DNA of 64,000 nt from Endozoicomonas sp. 8E (lineage in GTDB: Bacteria > Pseudomonadota > Gammaproteobacteria > Pseudomonadales > Endozoicomonadaceae): NCBI RefSeq assembly GCF_032883915.1, contig NZ_CP120717.1, positions 5,224,501-5,288,500 of the forward strand, in the 5' to 3' direction. The position numbers were made by a program, and so were the translations under genes. The notes under the pieces are model-generated. The model did not search any database and was not told the DNA's origin. It worked only from the letters and a program-made list of their open reading frames with translations. Shown here in pieces: positions 20,603-31,050 of this stretch. The first letter of the stretch is position 1, and the number at the start of each line of letters is the position of its first letter.

Positions 20603-21067
20603 ATGGATGTTCAGAATCCCATCAAGTATTCCGGCTTTACATTGATAGAGCTGATGATCACCGTGGCAATACTGGCCATCCTTGCCAGTATTGCCTACCC
20701 CAGTTTTGATGCATCCATTCAGGACAGCAGGATCACATCTCAGACCAACCGTATTTTGGGTGCACTTCACTTGGCACGAAGTGAAGCATCTGCAAGAAAT
20801 GCAGCCATAACTGTCTGCGGCTCCAATGATCAGGCTACCTGCAATGACAATGACTGGTCGGATGGTTTTATTGTTCTTGAGGGAGCGAACCTTCTGCAAA
20901 TCTTCGCCCCTCTTGAAGGCGGAAATCAGGTCAACGTCGTCCGAGTTGACTTCGACCAGAACGGGCAGCTTATCGCACCCATTCAACTGACTGTATGTGA
21001 TGCCAGAGGTGCTGCCTTCTGTGGAACGATTCAGCTAAATGGTTCCGGACAAGCGAGAATACAATGA
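20603..21067 (+). CDS. fimT: FimT/GspH-like minor pseudopilin, 154 aa
   Basis: First gene of set iv. Motif YSGFTLIELMITVAILAILASIAYPS is the standard prepilin signal with Glu5. The body has LHLARSEASARNAAITVCGS and DWSDGFIVLEG, FimT landmarks, and two late cysteines (TVCDARGAAFC). The stop overlaps the next ATG as ATGA. It resembles fimT of other gammaproteobacteria more closely than the fimT copies of sets ii and iii do. Confidence 0.88.
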   Translation: MDVQNPIKYSGFTLIELMITVAILAILASIAYPSFDASIQDSRITSQTNRILGALHLARSEASARNAAITVCGSNDQATCNDNDWSDGFIVLEGANLLQIFAPLEGGNQVNVVRVDFDQNGQLIAPIQLTVCDARGAAFCGTIQLNGSGQARIQ

Positions 21068-21579
21068 CCAGCAATAAACTCACCTCAGAAATGGCACAGG
21101 GTTTCACGCTCATTGAAATTCTTGTAGCCGTTTTAGTCTTGTCTATAGGTCTTCTGGGAATGGCCAGCCTTCAATTATTGGGGAGCCAATCATCTCAGGG
21201 GGCCGCTTCCAGAACACAAGCTGCTCTTCTGGCCTATGACCTGGCAGAGAGAATGAGAAATAACAGAGACGCTGCTCTCAATGGCAGCTACGGTAATGGG
21301 CAGCTCGCCGCACCTAATGACCCTGCTTGTATCTTTCAAGGAGGAGGATGCAATCCAGACCAGCTTGCCGCACACGACATCAGAGAATGGCTGGATCACA
21401 TTGTTGATGTGAACAATGTAGGGCTTGATGGCAATAACTGGCAACCATCAATTGCCGGTGCCACAGCATCTCTAGCCCAGAACAATAATCAATTTACTCT
21501 GACAATCAGCTGGCAGGAAACAGATAGCGGATCACAACAACTTTTACAACGAAGCTACGAAATGGGTTTCGAAATATGA
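21064..21579 (+). CDS. pilV: PilV-like minor pilin, 171 aa
   Basis: Motif AQGFTLIEILVAVLVLSIGLLGMASLQ and the following ASRTQAALLAYDLAERMRNN are textbook PilV. Coupled by ATGA overlaps to fimT before and pilW after. Two cysteines (ACIFQGGGC) in the middle. Minor pilin of the priming complex. Confidence 0.9.
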   Translation: MTSNKLTSEMAQGFTLIEILVAVLVLSIGLLGMASLQLLGSQSSQGAASRTQAALLAYDLAERMRNNRDAALNGSYGNGQLAAPNDPACIFQGGGCNPDQLAAHDIREWLDHIVDVNNVGLDGNNWQPSIAGATASLAQNNNQFTLTISWQETDSGSQQLLQRSYEMGFEI

Positions 21580-22544
21580 AGTCGTACAACTCAAAACAAT
21601 TCGGTCTTAGCCTTGTTGAACTCATGGTAGCTATTGCTCTCAGTGCCTTATTAATGCTGGGCGTAACCCGTATGTTTGCTGACTCAGTTACCTCCAATGC
21701 AACAGAAACTGCGCTTTCTGAAATCAGGGAGAGTGCTCGAATAGCTATGGATATGATTAAGCGCGACATTAGAATGGCTGGATACCAGGGAGACTGTGCT
21801 CCATCCACTATGACCTCGATGAATAACTCTGTGCTTAATTTTGCAGCTCAGGCATTAGGTGGCACTGAAGGAAATGGCACAAACAATGATACTTTAATGA
21901 TGTTTACAGCATCAGAAGAGTTTTCCGATACCGATGTAAGCAGTTTTTTTTCTGCAGGCAGTATTACTCTGGAGAACTCTGTGACATACGACGCCAGTGA
22001 TATATTCCTTGTTTCAGACTGCCAGAACGTTGCCATATTTACTCCTAATGCTGGTGCTGTAAACACTACTCAAATTACTCCACAACAAAATATCGATACT
22101 AGTGACATGGTTCTCCTGTCCACGTGCACTCCTGATAGCACGTGCAATCAGAGTCATCCATTATTCAGAGTAGGAAGTATGGTTGCAGGTGTACCCCAAG
22201 GTCTTATATACGACATTAACGGAACGACACTTCGTCGTGATGGCGTGGATATGGTTGACGGTATAGAGAACATGCAAATCCTATATGGCGTCATAGATAA
22301 TGGTGGCCTGAGATACTGTGATATAAGCGACTTTGGTAGTACAGCGGGTGACTGCCAATGGCAAAACCTCAGAAAGGTTAGAATCAGTCTAATTGCCGTC
22401 TCCAGAGCAGCTGTACTTCCTCAGGCAACTCAACAAACTTTCCCTATTCTGAATACGGCTGCCGCAAACAATCAATTTATTGCTAATGATCGTCTCCTCA
22501 GGAGAGTTTTTACAACAACAATCAACTTAAGAAATCGGGGATAA
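21576..22544 (+). CDS. pilW: PilW-like minor pilin, 322 aa
   Basis: Motif FGLSLVELMVAIALSALLMLG and RESARIAMDMIKRDIRMAGYQG identify PilW. C-terminal half with paired cysteines (STCTPDSTC, YCDISDFGSTAGDC) and a terminal VFTTTINLRNRG, as in the other PilW copies. Third gene of set iv, ending 6 bases before pilX. The local DNA is A+T-richer than sets ii and iii. Confidence 0.9.
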   Translation: MKSYNSKQFGLSLVELMVAIALSALLMLGVTRMFADSVTSNATETALSEIRESARIAMDMIKRDIRMAGYQGDCAPSTMTSMNNSVLNFAAQALGGTEGNGTNNDTLMMFTASEEFSDTDVSSFFSAGSITLENSVTYDASDIFLVSDCQNVAIFTPNAGAVNTTQITPQQNIDTSDMVLLSTCTPDSTCNQSHPLFRVGSMVAGVPQGLIYDINGTTLRRDGVDMVDGIENMQILYGVIDNGGLRYCDISDFGSTAGDCQWQNLRKVRISLIAVSRAAVLPQATQQTFPILNTAAANNQFIANDRLLRRVFTTTINLRNRG

Positions 22545-22550
22545 TAAAAA

Positions 22551-23000
22551 ATGAAAACAAGAGCCCCCCATAAAGCTGAAAGAGGTGCAATTCTATTCAT
22601 CTCTTTGATAATTTTGCTACTGGTTACCGTAATTGCAATCGGATCAGTACGCTACTCTACAGTGGATCAGCGCATCTCTCTGACAGTTCAACAAAAAAAC
22701 TCAACGTTTCAAGCTGCTGAAAGTAGCTTAAGCCAGAATGAAAACGATATGGATCTCAAATTTGCCGTTGATCAGGCTGGTGAAGGCGGATACACACAAA
22801 GCTTCATATTTACTGATGCCTCTGGCTCCCAGGTTACAGCTCAGGCAACCACCACCCGGATAGGTATCGTCCAAGGGCAAGGCTTACGTTCCGATGGCCT
22901 TAAGCTCTACCGCTTTCGAACTGTCAGCAATGCAAACATGAATAATGCGAATACAGTCACAGAACTTGAGGCTGGTTTTATTAAAGCGGTACTGGAGTAA
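22551..23000 (+). CDS. pilX: PilX-like minor pilin, 149 aa
   Basis: N-terminus KAERGAILFISLIILLLVTVIAIGSVRYSTVDQRISLTVQQKNSTFQAAESSL has the PilX helix and AAES segment. It is shorter than most PilX and has no cysteine, so the usual disulfide hook is absent. It lies 14 bases upstream of pilY1 in set iv. Confidence 0.85.
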   Translation: MKTRAPHKAERGAILFISLIILLLVTVIAIGSVRYSTVDQRISLTVQQKNSTFQAAESSLSQNENDMDLKFAVDQAGEGGYTQSFIFTDASGSQVTAQATTTRIGIVQGQGLRSDGLKLYRFRTVSNANMNNANTVTELEAGFIKAVLE

Positions 23001-23014
23001 CAGGAATAGCCTCC

Positions 23015-26000
23015 ATGAAATTGAAGTCCATTAATATAACTTTACTCACTTCCCTTTTACTCACCACCAGTACTGCAACATGGAGTGACGATACAGACAT
23101 ATTCCTGAGCAATCCAAACTATGATAGTTCAATCAAGCCTAATGTACTTTTTATCCTTGATAACTCCGGTTCGATGGATTGGTCACTCATAGATAACTAT
23201 GATGCAGGCTATGGAGAAGACTCTCGCCTTGATGTGCTTAAGCAGTCATTTGGTGACATTATGGCAAATGCATCTGACATCAATGCTGGTTTAATGAAAC
23301 TCCACGCCCGATCAGGAGAATCAAGCCGACTCACTTTTCCTGTTACGGATATTGATGCCCTTTATGGCTCAGATATTATTCTGGCTGGAACACCTGAGCT
23401 TTTAGAATCAACCGATGATGCTACTGAAGATCTCACAACGGGCACGGTAACTACATCTTCCAACACTCTCATATTAGGTGTTGAGAGCAATTCAGCTATA
23501 AGTAATCAAGAGCAGACGTATCAGCTTCAAAACCATTATGACAGCCCTGAAGGACTTATTTCAGATGGTTCAATTTGGTATAACACATCATACTATTCAT
23601 TTTATGATACTCAGCTGAATGGGCTTTATTTCAGAAATCTAAATATACCCTTTAATGCCATTATCGAAGAGGCTCATATTAGATTTCGCAGCACGTATGA
23701 TACCGATGAGTTCGTGGAAATTAAAATTGACGCAGAGCTGGCGAAAAACCCGCAGCCAATGGGACCGGGTCAAAGTAATTTTGGAAATAGGCCCCGGACT
23801 TCCGCCAGCCACGTTTGGGAACCTGGTGACTGGTCAAGTAACACTAACGGAGTAACTGACGATATCTCAAGTGTCATACAGTCGATTCTGAACGACGCAT
23901 CGCTCAATTGGATGGCTGGTGAAAAGCTGAACAATCTGTCACTTTTTATGGAAGTTATTGGTGGAACACCCAATGATCGTCATATATTCAAAGAGCAATC
24001 CAATGGAAGCTATAAAAACTACGCCCCCAGACTGTACATAAAATACTCTGTACCGGAGAGTACTGTTGAAAAAGTAACAGGAGTTCGCTTCCAGTCAGTA
24101 GGGATCCCCGCTGGCTCAACAATAAACAGTGCAAAAATAGAGTTTACATCCACTGAAAACAGTTCTGAGCCTATATCTCTTAATGTCTTCGCAGGGAAAC
24201 CAACAGGCAACAACAATAATTCATTTTCTCAAAATAATCAAAATCTCAGCAGCAGAGAAAAATACGGACCTATAACGTGGACTCCCGGAGCCTGGTCTGC
24301 AGGAACTTCCGAAGACCCAAGTGTTCATGGAGTTGATGTAACAAGCCTACTTCAAGAGGTTGTTAATGATAGTAACTGGTGTGGAAATGACAACAGCACC
24401 TTCTATGTTAGCAAGAGTTCTGGAAGTGGTAAACGCACTGCTTACAGCATTGACGGGAACAATGCTAAAAAGCCTCGCCTCGTTGTTCAGTTCACTCCAC
24501 CCGCAAACGGAACCGGTTGCATAACCTCTATCATTAACACGCGCATTAATGGTTCAGATCAGGATGCTTATGAGTGGAACTCTGATGGAGGTATCTATTT
24601 ATATAACAATGAGATTCGCATGGGTGGTAATTCAAGCACCTATTCTACAGGCGGTCTTCATTACCCAAGATTACCCCTGAAGAAAAATGCCACCATTTTA
24701 GAAGCCTATCTTGAATTGACCTCGCATAATAATAATTCAGGGAACATGTCAATCCGTATTCAGGCAGAGGACCAGGATACTTCGTCAGCATTTGTCAGTG
24801 GCTACAGAAATATTACCTATCGTAACAACTTAACCTCTGCATCTGTTGACTGGTCAATTCAGGAAAACTGGATTACTGGCATCACTTATCGCTCGCCGGA
24901 TATAAAAGATGTTATCACTGAAGTCATCAGCAGAAATGGCTGGCAGGCTGGCAATAATCTGACCCTGATCCTCAAGGCCACCGGGGGTGAGCGTTATGCA
25001 AAGAGTTACGATAATAGTCCATCATCTTCCCCTCGACTAATAGTTAAAGTTGCAGACGGTGGTATCGACACAAGTGCGGGCTATAGAGTTAAAGACCATC
25101 TTGTATCTCTAGTTGAGAATATGTCGGCTGGTGGAGGCACCCCCATTGTTCCGAGTATGTACAATGCAGCCAATTACTACACAAGCGCTTTTCGGGGGAA
25201 CCAAACTCCCATAGTTAACTCTTGCCAATCCAACCATCTTGTATTGTTGACTGATGGACAAGCGAACAGCAATACCTCTACAGCAGTAGATGGCATTGCC
25301 AGCTTGATCGGCCAGACCTGTTCAGGAGATGCCTACAATGATGGTGAAAAGTGTGGCAGATCCCTTGCAAAGTGGATGGCTACAAACGATCTGGTTGATA
25401 CCGTTGAGTCTGTCAATACAGTAACCACTCACACAATCGCTTTTGCAACACAAGCTGATCAGAATGCCAAACAGTTCATGCAGAATTTGGCCTATCAGGG
25501 AAGAGACAGAACGAAACCCGATAGCGAAGTAGGCTACTATGAGGCAAAAAACGCTCAGGATCTGGCAAATGCTTTCAACGATATTGTTAACGGCATTCTT
25601 GACAAGGAAAGTACTTTTGCAGCGCCTGGTGTTGCTGCAAACTCATTCAACCAATCCCGGCACCTGAACAAGATTTTCTACAGCGTCTTCAAGCCCTCTC
25701 TCACCGATCGCTGGATAGGAAACCTTAAAAAGTACCAGTTGCTCACTGACAATAATGACTCCACAGAAATTTATGACGGTAGTACCCCCCCTCTCCCGGC
25801 GATAGATCAGGAAACAGGTTTCTTTAATGATGCTTCCAAAAGTTTTTGGAGTGCGACGCAGGATGGCAAAAACGTTGATGAAGGTGGTGCAGCCAGTCGC
25901 TTCAATAGTGCAGATAACCGTAAAATATTTACCTATATTGGTCAAAATCCAGCGGGCACTTCTGTCTCTATTGCGGCTGATAATCAACAATTGAAAATTA

Positions 26001-28048
26001 CAAACTCAAATCTGACACCTGACCTGTTTGGCCTGAATAATGCTGATGTTGCCAGGAAGAATGAATTAATAAATTGGCTAAGAAACCCTAACACCTGGAT
26101 GGGAGACCCCCTCCACTCCAGACCCGCATTGGCAAATTACCGGTGTCGCAACCAAACCGTAGACAACCTCTACAGTTGTAGTGAAGATAACCTGGAGCTT
26201 GCCCTGTTCATTGGCAGCAATGATGGAATGTTCCATGCGTTCAACACCACCCCCATATCCGGTCAAGAGCAAAATATGGAATACTTCTCGTTTATTCCAC
26301 AAGAGTTATTGCCAATACTGGATACTCTCGAGGAAAACAACACAACAAGCCGTATACCAGGACAGCAGGGCCGCCCCTATGGTTTGGATGGTGACATTAC
26401 CTTATGGACCAACGATGTGAATGGTAATGGTGTGATTTATGGTGGTGCAGACACTATGGACTACGACAATGACAGCGATACCCTGTTAATACCCAGTGAC
26501 ACTCTAAACCCGAATGAGTTCGTATATGCCTATGTCGGCATGCGTCGCGGAGGACGAAACTATTATGCATTGGATGTCACAGATTTAAGCACTCCTGAAA
26601 TGCTTTGGTTCATTCGTGGAGGTGAAGGTAATTTCAGTCGACTTGGACAAACCTGGTCTAAGCCAATTAAAGCAAAAATAAGAATAGGTAAGTCGGTCGA
26701 CAGCTCAATAGATAACAAAGTAAGCAGCAACCTTACTGAAACCATTGATGTACTTGTCTTTTCAGGAGGCTACGACAACAGTCAGGATGCCTCTGCAATA
26801 TACAAGGCAGACACCATGGGTAATGCAATATACATTGTTGATGCAAGTACGGGTGAACTCCTTTGGCACGTAAGCCCAGATAATACTGCCTCACTTAAGC
26901 TGAATAAAATGCAATACAGCATCCCTGGCGGAGTCAGCCTGGCCGATCTCCAAGGAGATGGATTCCCGGATCAGATTCTGTTCGGAGATACCGGAGGCCA
27001 GCTTTGGCGCTTATACCTGAATCAGTGCATACCCATTTCAAACGATAACGGAGAGTACAGCAACGATCATTGTGCTGTTACTTCAAGAAGTGAATTGGGT
27101 AATCTGGTCTGGCCAAGTGACTCGGATGGTAATGGAATCTGGGATAACGACGACGGGGTTATGGCTTACATCGGTTATCCAACAGCTCAAGACACTTCTC
27201 AGAGCATACAAACAGATAACGCGCGCAAGTTCTATACCCGCCCCGACATTACAACTTTCGGAAGAAACGGACGCCTTAATATAGGCATCGCCATGGGTAG
27301 TGGAAAACGCTCTGACCCTCTGGGAAGAATTAACCAGCACACAGAAGATCGCTTTTTCTTCATTACCAGTGAGGAGTCATACAACCCAAGTTTTAGCTCT
27401 GACAGCAGCGACGACAACTATAAGTCCAAGCGATCCGTACCAAAGCATACAATGTATAACGTGAACAATAACGACCTGATAGAAATCAGTTATTCACAAA
27501 ACAGTGACGGAGATTACGTAACATCAGTACCAACAGGCTCTGATACCCTTCAGAAAGGCTGGTATCTCAGTATGTCGACCATTCCTGGCTTGCATGAAAA
27601 AGTTCTGAGTGATCCGACTATTTATAACAGTGAAATTTATTTCAGCAGTTTTACACCAGAGGCGGATGCAACAAACACTTGTTCAGCAGTTACTGGTCGA
27701 AGCTGGGCATGGAAAACAAGCCTGGACGGACAGGTTATTGATCGCGATCGGATTAATACCAATGGTATTGTCGATGCCAGCGTATTCATTCGGCTTGCAA
27801 AAGACGAGAGTTCTGATTCAGAACCCTCACCTCAGCCGGATGGAGGAACACCCCCGCCCGGAGGTGGTACAAATCCAACTCCAGATGGCGAAAACCCATC
27901 TCCTGATGGCGAAAACCCAGATCCAGATAGTGAAGAAAACCCATCTTCAGAAAACGACTCAACATGCCTGATGTTTAATGGTACAGATGGAGAAGAAGTA
28001 GCTTGTCCAAACTTTGAAGGCAGCAGCTACTGGAGACAGGTTAGATAG
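23015..28048 (+). CDS. pilY1: PilY1 with a von Willebrand A domain split by three beta-sandwich-like modules, 1677 aa
   Basis: Signal peptide up to about residue 24. The metal-site motif D49-N-S51-G-S53 in [11 protein letters not shown] starts a von Willebrand A domain whose remaining part ([26 protein letters not shown]) returns only near residues 710-750. The roughly 545 residues between hold three similar modules, each with an extended strand pattern such as [15 protein letters not shown], a DW/W-rich stretch, and a closing PRLIVKV or PRLYIKYS; they resemble DNRLRE/disaggregatase-type beta-sandwich modules, which is inference. Then come the propeller ([12 protein letters not shown], acidic loop [11 protein letters not shown]) and a Pro/Gly/Asp-rich linker with short repeats of PDGENP before a Cys-containing tail. 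GGAATA-type weak ribosome site. The pilin at 28051 follows after two bases. Confidence 0.88.
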   Translation: MKLKSINITLLTSLLLTTSTATWSDDTDIFLSNPNYDSSIKPNVLFILDNSGSMDWSLIDNYDAGYGEDSRLDVLKQSFGDIMANASDINAGLMKLHARSGESSRLTFPVTDIDALYGSDIILAGTPELLESTDDATEDLTTGTVTTSSNTLILGVESNSAISNQEQTYQLQNHYDSPEGLISDGSIWYNTSYYSFYDTQLNGLYFRNLNIPFNAIIEEAHIRFRSTYDTDEFVEIKIDAELAKNPQPMGPGQSNFGNRPRTSASHVWEPGDWSSNTNGVTDDISSVIQSILNDASLNWMAGEKLNNLSLFMEVIGGTPNDRHIFKEQSNGSYKNYAPRLYIKYSVPESTVEKVTGVRFQSVGIPAGSTINSAKIEFTSTENSSEPISLNVFAGKPTGNNNNSFSQNNQNLSSREKYGPITWTPGAWSAGTSEDPSVHGVDVTSLLQEVVNDSNWCGNDNSTFYVSKSSGSGKRTAYSIDGNNAKKPRLVVQFTPPANGTGCITSIINTRINGSDQDAYEWNSDGGIYLYNNEIRMGGNSSTYSTGGLHYPRLPLKKNATILEAYLELTSHNNNSGNMSIRIQAEDQDTSSAFVSGYRNITYRNNLTSASVDWSIQENWITGITYRSPDIKDVITEVISRNGWQAGNNLTLILKATGGERYAKSYDNSPSSSPRLIVKVADGGIDTSAGYRVKDHLVSLVENMSAGGGTPIVPSMYNAANYYTSAFRGNQTPIVNSCQSNHLVLLTDGQANSNTSTAVDGIASLIGQTCSGDAYNDGEKCGRSLAKWMATNDLVDTVESVNTVTTHTIAFATQADQNAKQFMQNLAYQGRDRTKPDSEVGYYEAKNAQDLANAFNDIVNGILDKESTFAAPGVAANSFNQSRHLNKIFYSVFKPSLTDRWIGNLKKYQLLTDNNDSTEIYDGSTPPLPAIDQETGFFNDASKSFWSATQDGKNVDEGGAASRFNSADNRKIFTYIGQNPAGTSVSIAADNQQLKITNSNLTPDLFGLNNADVARKNELINWLRNPNTWMGDPLHSRPALANYRCRNQTVDNLYSCSEDNLELALFIGSNDGMFHAFNTTPISGQEQNMEYFSFIPQELLPILDTLEENNTTSRIPGQQGRPYGLDGDITLWTNDVNGNGVIYGGADTMDYDNDSDTLLIPSDTLNPNEFVYAYVGMRRGGRNYYALDVTDLSTPEMLWFIRGGEGNFSRLGQTWSKPIKAKIRIGKSVDSSIDNKVSSNLTETIDVLVFSGGYDNSQDASAIYKADTMGNAIYIVDASTGELLWHVSPDNTASLKLNKMQYSIPGGVSLADLQGDGFPDQILFGDTGGQLWRLYLNQCIPISNDNGEYSNDHCAVTSRSELGNLVWPSDSDGNGIWDNDDGVMAYIGYPTAQDTSQSIQTDNARKFYTRPDITTFGRNGRLNIGIAMGSGKRSDPLGRINQHTEDRFFFITSEESYNPSFSSDSSDDNYKSKRSVPKHTMYNVNNNDLIEISYSQNSDGDYVTSVPTGSDTLQKGWYLSMSTIPGLHEKVLSDPTIYNSEIYFSSFTPEADATNTCSAVTGRSWAWKTSLDGQVIDRDRINTNGIVDASVFIRLAKDESSDSEPSPQPDGGTPPPGGGTNPTPDGENPSPDGENPDPDSEENPSSENDSTCLMFNGTDGEEVACPNFEGSSYWRQVR

Positions 28049-28050
28049 CC

Positions 28051-28500
28051 ATGAAAGATACAAGAACAACAGAAAGAGGCTTCACTCTGATAGAAATGAT
28101 GATTGTTATAGCAATCATTGGAATACTGGCTGCCGTAGCAATTCCTGCCTATAACCAACAGGTACAGGATACGGCTACGGCAGATGCACGTGCCTCACTC
28201 ACGGGATTGGCGAATGCGATGGAAAGGCAAAGAGCTCAAACAGGTTCTTATTTAGGAGCTTCTGCAGCTGATGGTGATGGCGATAATGACAACGGTGCCC
28301 CTAGCATTTTTGCCACCCAAAGCCCGGAAACCGGCAACCCGAACTTCAACCTTACCATTGCTGTTCCAGCGGGTGGAGTGACTTACACTTTGACTGCAAC
28401 GGCTACTGGTGCTTCAGGTATAACTGCGGGAGATACTATAACCCTAACCTCGCTGGGACAGCGAGGAGGGACAGGCACACTCGTCAACGTCTGGAACTAG
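28051..28500 (+). CDS. pilE: Type IV pilin, PilE-like, 149 aa, no cysteines
   Basis: Leader [10 protein letters not shown], then [24 protein letters not shown] with Glu5. The C-terminal domain has no cysteine, so the usual D-region disulfide is missing, and it contains an acidic segment DGDGDNDNG that could be a calcium loop. Last gene of set iv; a terminator-like hairpin follows 9 bases after the stop. Confidence 0.88.
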   Translation: MKDTRTTERGFTLIEMMIVIAIIGILAAVAIPAYNQQVQDTATADARASLTGLANAMERQRAQTGSYLGASAADGDGDNDNGAPSIFATQSPETGNPNFNLTIAVPAGGVTYTLTATATGASGITAGDTITLTSLGQRGGTGTLVNVWN

Positions 28501-28509
28501 TCTCAAACA

Positions 28510-28530
28510 AGCCCTCTGAACCTGAGGGCT
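28510..28530. terminator. Hairpin between convergent pilE and mutarotase genes
   Basis: Arms AGCCCTC and GAGGGCT with a 7-base loop. No strong T-run follows on the plus side; the minus side has TTGTTTG. Probably a weak bidirectional terminator for set iv and the mutarotase gene. Confidence 0.55.
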
Positions 28531-28544
28531 CAACACCAAAAATA

Positions 28545-29405
28545 TCACCCCACAAAAATCTCAGCCACCATAACATGACTCCCCCCCGGCTCCAGCCCAA
28601 CAGAAACCTGGGGCAACGTTATCGTTTCCACACAAACCATAGACTTATAATCAAAAGTAGGCACATCATGCATTTTTTCTGCCCGAACAGGTCCCGGGCT
28701 CCAGACGACTGTGCCGTTGCTGCCGGATTTTTTGATGGTGATTTTTCTTCCCAAACCAGGATCGTGAAGGATGCAGCATTCGCTATCATCAATATAGGTT
28801 CTGTCGACTTCACCCTGAATGATCACATCCCCTTCCTGAATGCAGGCTCTGCTGTCGTCGGCCTCATCCAGGTAACGCTTGCCATCGAGTCCTTCAATCC
28901 AGATCAGATCCGTGTTTGAAACGGTGAAATAAGTATGCAACGCCTGACTGATTTCAACTTTTCTTGCTCCAGTGTTTCTCGAGGTCAGACTGATTCTTAG
29001 TGTTTTGCCAACAATAATCTCTATAGTCAGGCCTGCTTTACCATCCCATTCCGGAATACTGTCAATCGGTAATGACAAAACAACTCGAGTCTCGCCAGTC
29101 TCTAGCGTGTCAGTCAACTCAAATTTCCAAAGCTCTGTTCGGGCAAAACCGTGATTGGGGCCTCCTTCCTGTCGGGGACCAAACCATGGCCAGCAAATGG
29201 GCACGCCACCACGAATCGCTTTTCCCTCAACCATATCCGCTAGCGGGCTCAGCCAGAGGACCTTCTCCTGACCTTTTGGCTGATAACTTAAAACCTGCCC
29301 TCCCTGCAGGGAAATCATGGCTTTGGCAAAAGGATTGTCGATTTCAAGAACTGGCACAGCGCCTATCATTCTGGGTTTGAAAGCAGAATTCGTTTGAAAA
29401 GTCAT
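28545..29405 (-). CDS. yeaD: D-hexose-6-phosphate mutarotase (YeaD-like aldose 1-epimerase family), 286 aa
   Basis: Interconverts the anomers of glucose-6-phosphate and similar sugar phosphates in the cytoplasm. The sequence follows the YeaD plan: RGGVPICWPWFG, the catalytic His85 in GGPNHGFAR, His157 in ALHTYF and the catalytic Glu260 in VCVET; WSPG and VRAEKMHDVP are also family landmarks. Full length. It stands alone between set iv (convergent) and the nitrate operon. ATG at 29405 with a GGAAG site upstream. Confidence 0.92.
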   Translation of the reverse strand: MTFQTNSAFKPRMIGAVPVLEIDNPFAKAMISLQGGQVLSYQPKGQEKVLWLSPLADMVEGKAIRGGVPICWPWFGPRQEGGPNHGFARTELWKFELTDTLETGETRVVLSLPIDSIPEWDGKAGLTIEIIVGKTLRISLTSRNTGARKVEISQALHTYFTVSNTDLIWIEGLDGKRYLDEADDSRACIQEGDVIIQGEVDRTYIDDSECCILHDPGLGRKITIKKSGSNGTVVWSPGPVRAEKMHDVPTFDYKSMVCVETITLPQVSVGLEPGGSHVMVAEIFVG

Positions 29406-29680
29406 AGCAAAACTTCCTGAGTTGTAACATCAGAATAACAGACCCACATTTCTGTGACATGACCAGATACCTCATCGACACATGCACTTACATCTACACC
29501 TGCAGATACACTGATAGCAGGGTATGCGGTCAGTCTGGACTTATTGTGGCAACCAAAAATTTACAAGACTATGAAAGAGTATAAAAACTTCAGATAGAGA
29601 ATTGGGTAAGTAGGCGATAACTATCGTATTTTGGACATCCGATAAGCTGGATTGAATAAGGGATCAATAACTATTTTATG
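29406..29680. other. Intergenic region between mutarotase gene and the porin terminator
   Basis: No gene of credible length or codon use is seen. It must contain the minus-strand promoter of the mutarotase gene, but no confident -35/-10 pair was identified. Confidence 0.5.
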
Positions 29681-29704
29681 AAAGGGAAGCCCAGGCTTCC
29701 CTTT
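29681..29704 (-). terminator. Rho-independent terminator of the nitrate/porin operon
   Basis: Perfect 11-base inverted repeat, arms AAAGGGAAGCC and GGCTTCCCTTT with a 2-base centre, starting 10 bases after the porin stop; on the minus strand the right arm ends in TTT. Confidence 0.8.
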
Positions 29705-29713
29705 TCGTTATTA

Positions 29714-30937
29714 TCAGAAACTTAAACCCACCCACAACCAGAATTTATCGGTGTCTACCATCTCAGTATCATCACCTGCTGTATAGGTGGCATATTTCAC
29801 ACCCGCGTTATAGTGTTTCCCAAACTTCTTGCTGTAGACCAGATCGATCTCTTTGCCCAAATCTTCAATACCGGAGCTATCGTCGTCAGCACTAAAATCG
29901 TGATAGGTAACCGACCACTTGCCACCAAAGAGCTTGCCGCCTACCGAGGCATAAAGATCCTTAAGACCCTCCTCAGGAGTGCCCAGGAACTGATCCGCCC
30001 AACCATTGAACTTATGAGCGGTAGCCAGCGGCGTCGAGAAGCCATAATTACCATCATCGGAGCCCAGCACTTCATAACCCACTTTGGTAGTAATGCCGAA
30101 TATCGCTACTCCACCCTCGACAAAGTAGAAATTGGCATCGTATTTATCTGAACCCAATTCGTACTCCTGAGTGGCAAACTCTCCGGTGTAGAGGAGTTTC
30201 AGGTCACTGACATCTGCGGAACCTGAGAGTCGCATGCCGTACGTATCCAGACCGTTCTCGGTATCATCATCCAACTCAAGCAAGTATGCGTAACCAGTCA
30301 GCTTTCCTAACGGTGTGACATAAGAAGCATTGAGCAAATGATCCTTGGATCTAAGGTCCTTTTCTTCCGCAAAAATTCGGTTGCGTTTGTTAATGTAGGC
30401 GTATTTCAGTGACAGTCCTTCAACAGGCATATAATCAGCGCTGAATGCATTAAAGGTTTGCCGGTCCTGTCGCCAGCCGACATGTCCCACAAAACGTTGA
30501 TTATCATACGCGATAACCTGTCTTCCGAGTTTTGCAGTTAGCCCTTCCATTTTATATTGAATAAATGCCTGGTCGACTTCGGTCACTTCCGGATCAGCAA
30601 TCACAGAATAGTCAGCACCATTGCCAACCGTATCATTGTAATCATCGATACCCGCTATAGACCTTGAATCTTCAAATTCCAAAAGGCCAGAGAAACCGTA
30701 GTAATCCCCTGTCTTGTATCCCAGTCGAGAGCGAAGGGTCAGTGCTTTGCCATCTTTAAGGGTATTGTCCTGATCAACAGTCTCGTATCTGAGCCTGAAG
30801 TCACCATACGCCTCTCCGCCGGTAAGCGCTTCTATAAATTCGTCAGCCTGAACCTGAGTCGTTGAGACAGCCGCTGCCCCCGCAATAGCCGCTGCCAGTA
30901 GTGTTACCTTTGTGTGTTTCAAAGACTTAAACTCCAT
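29714..30937 (-). CDS. Outer-membrane porin, putative, at the end of a nitrate-uptake operon, 407 aa
   Basis: ATG at 30937 begins a signal peptide MEFKSLKHTKVTLLAAAIAG with a cut after residue 31 (QVQA/DEF). The mature protein is made of alternating polar/aromatic strands (for example FRLRYETVDQ, LTLRSRLGYKTGDYYGF) and ends in LWVGLSF, the C-terminal Phe signature of outer-membrane beta-barrels. It resembles alginate-export/OprD-like 18-strand barrels in style. An in-frame ATG at 30997 would put the hairpin at 30965 inside the gene and spoil the signal peptide, so it was not used. Position after nrtC suggests that it admits the operon's substrate, an inference. Confidence 0.82.
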   Translation of the reverse strand: MEFKSLKHTKVTLLAAAIAGAAAVSTTQVQADEFIEALTGGEAYGDFRLRYETVDQDNTLKDGKALTLRSRLGYKTGDYYGFSGLLEFEDSRSIAGIDDYNDTVGNGADYSVIADPEVTEVDQAFIQYKMEGLTAKLGRQVIAYDNQRFVGHVGWRQDRQTFNAFSADYMPVEGLSLKYAYINKRNRIFAEEKDLRSKDHLLNASYVTPLGKLTGYAYLLELDDDTENGLDTYGMRLSGSADVSDLKLLYTGEFATQEYELGSDKYDANFYFVEGGVAIFGITTKVGYEVLGSDDGNYGFSTPLATAHKFNGWADQFLGTPEEGLKDLYASVGGKLFGGKWSVTYHDFSADDDSSGIEDLGKEIDLVYSKKFGKHYNAGVKYATYTAGDDTEMVDTDKFWLWVGLSF

Positions 30938-30964
30938 TTTTTGTTGTGAAAAACCTTTTATCGT

Positions 30965-30997
30965 ATGGGCGACAAAAAAATTATTTCTCTCGCCCAT
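30965..30997 (-). repeat. Hairpin between nrtC and the porin gene
   Basis: Arms ATGGGCGA and TCGCCCAT separated by 17 bases, about 30 bases before the porin start. No T-run follows the stem, so it is more likely an mRNA-stability or processing element than a terminator. Confidence 0.5.
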
Positions 30998-31050
30998 TGC
31001 TTATTTATTGTTGTTATTATTGATTGAACTGCGTTGTATCCCATTGGATA

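Noticed and set aside
20375..20986. 203-codon minus-strand frame in the divergent pilin region
   Set aside because: Its larger part is antisense to fimT with no family resemblance.
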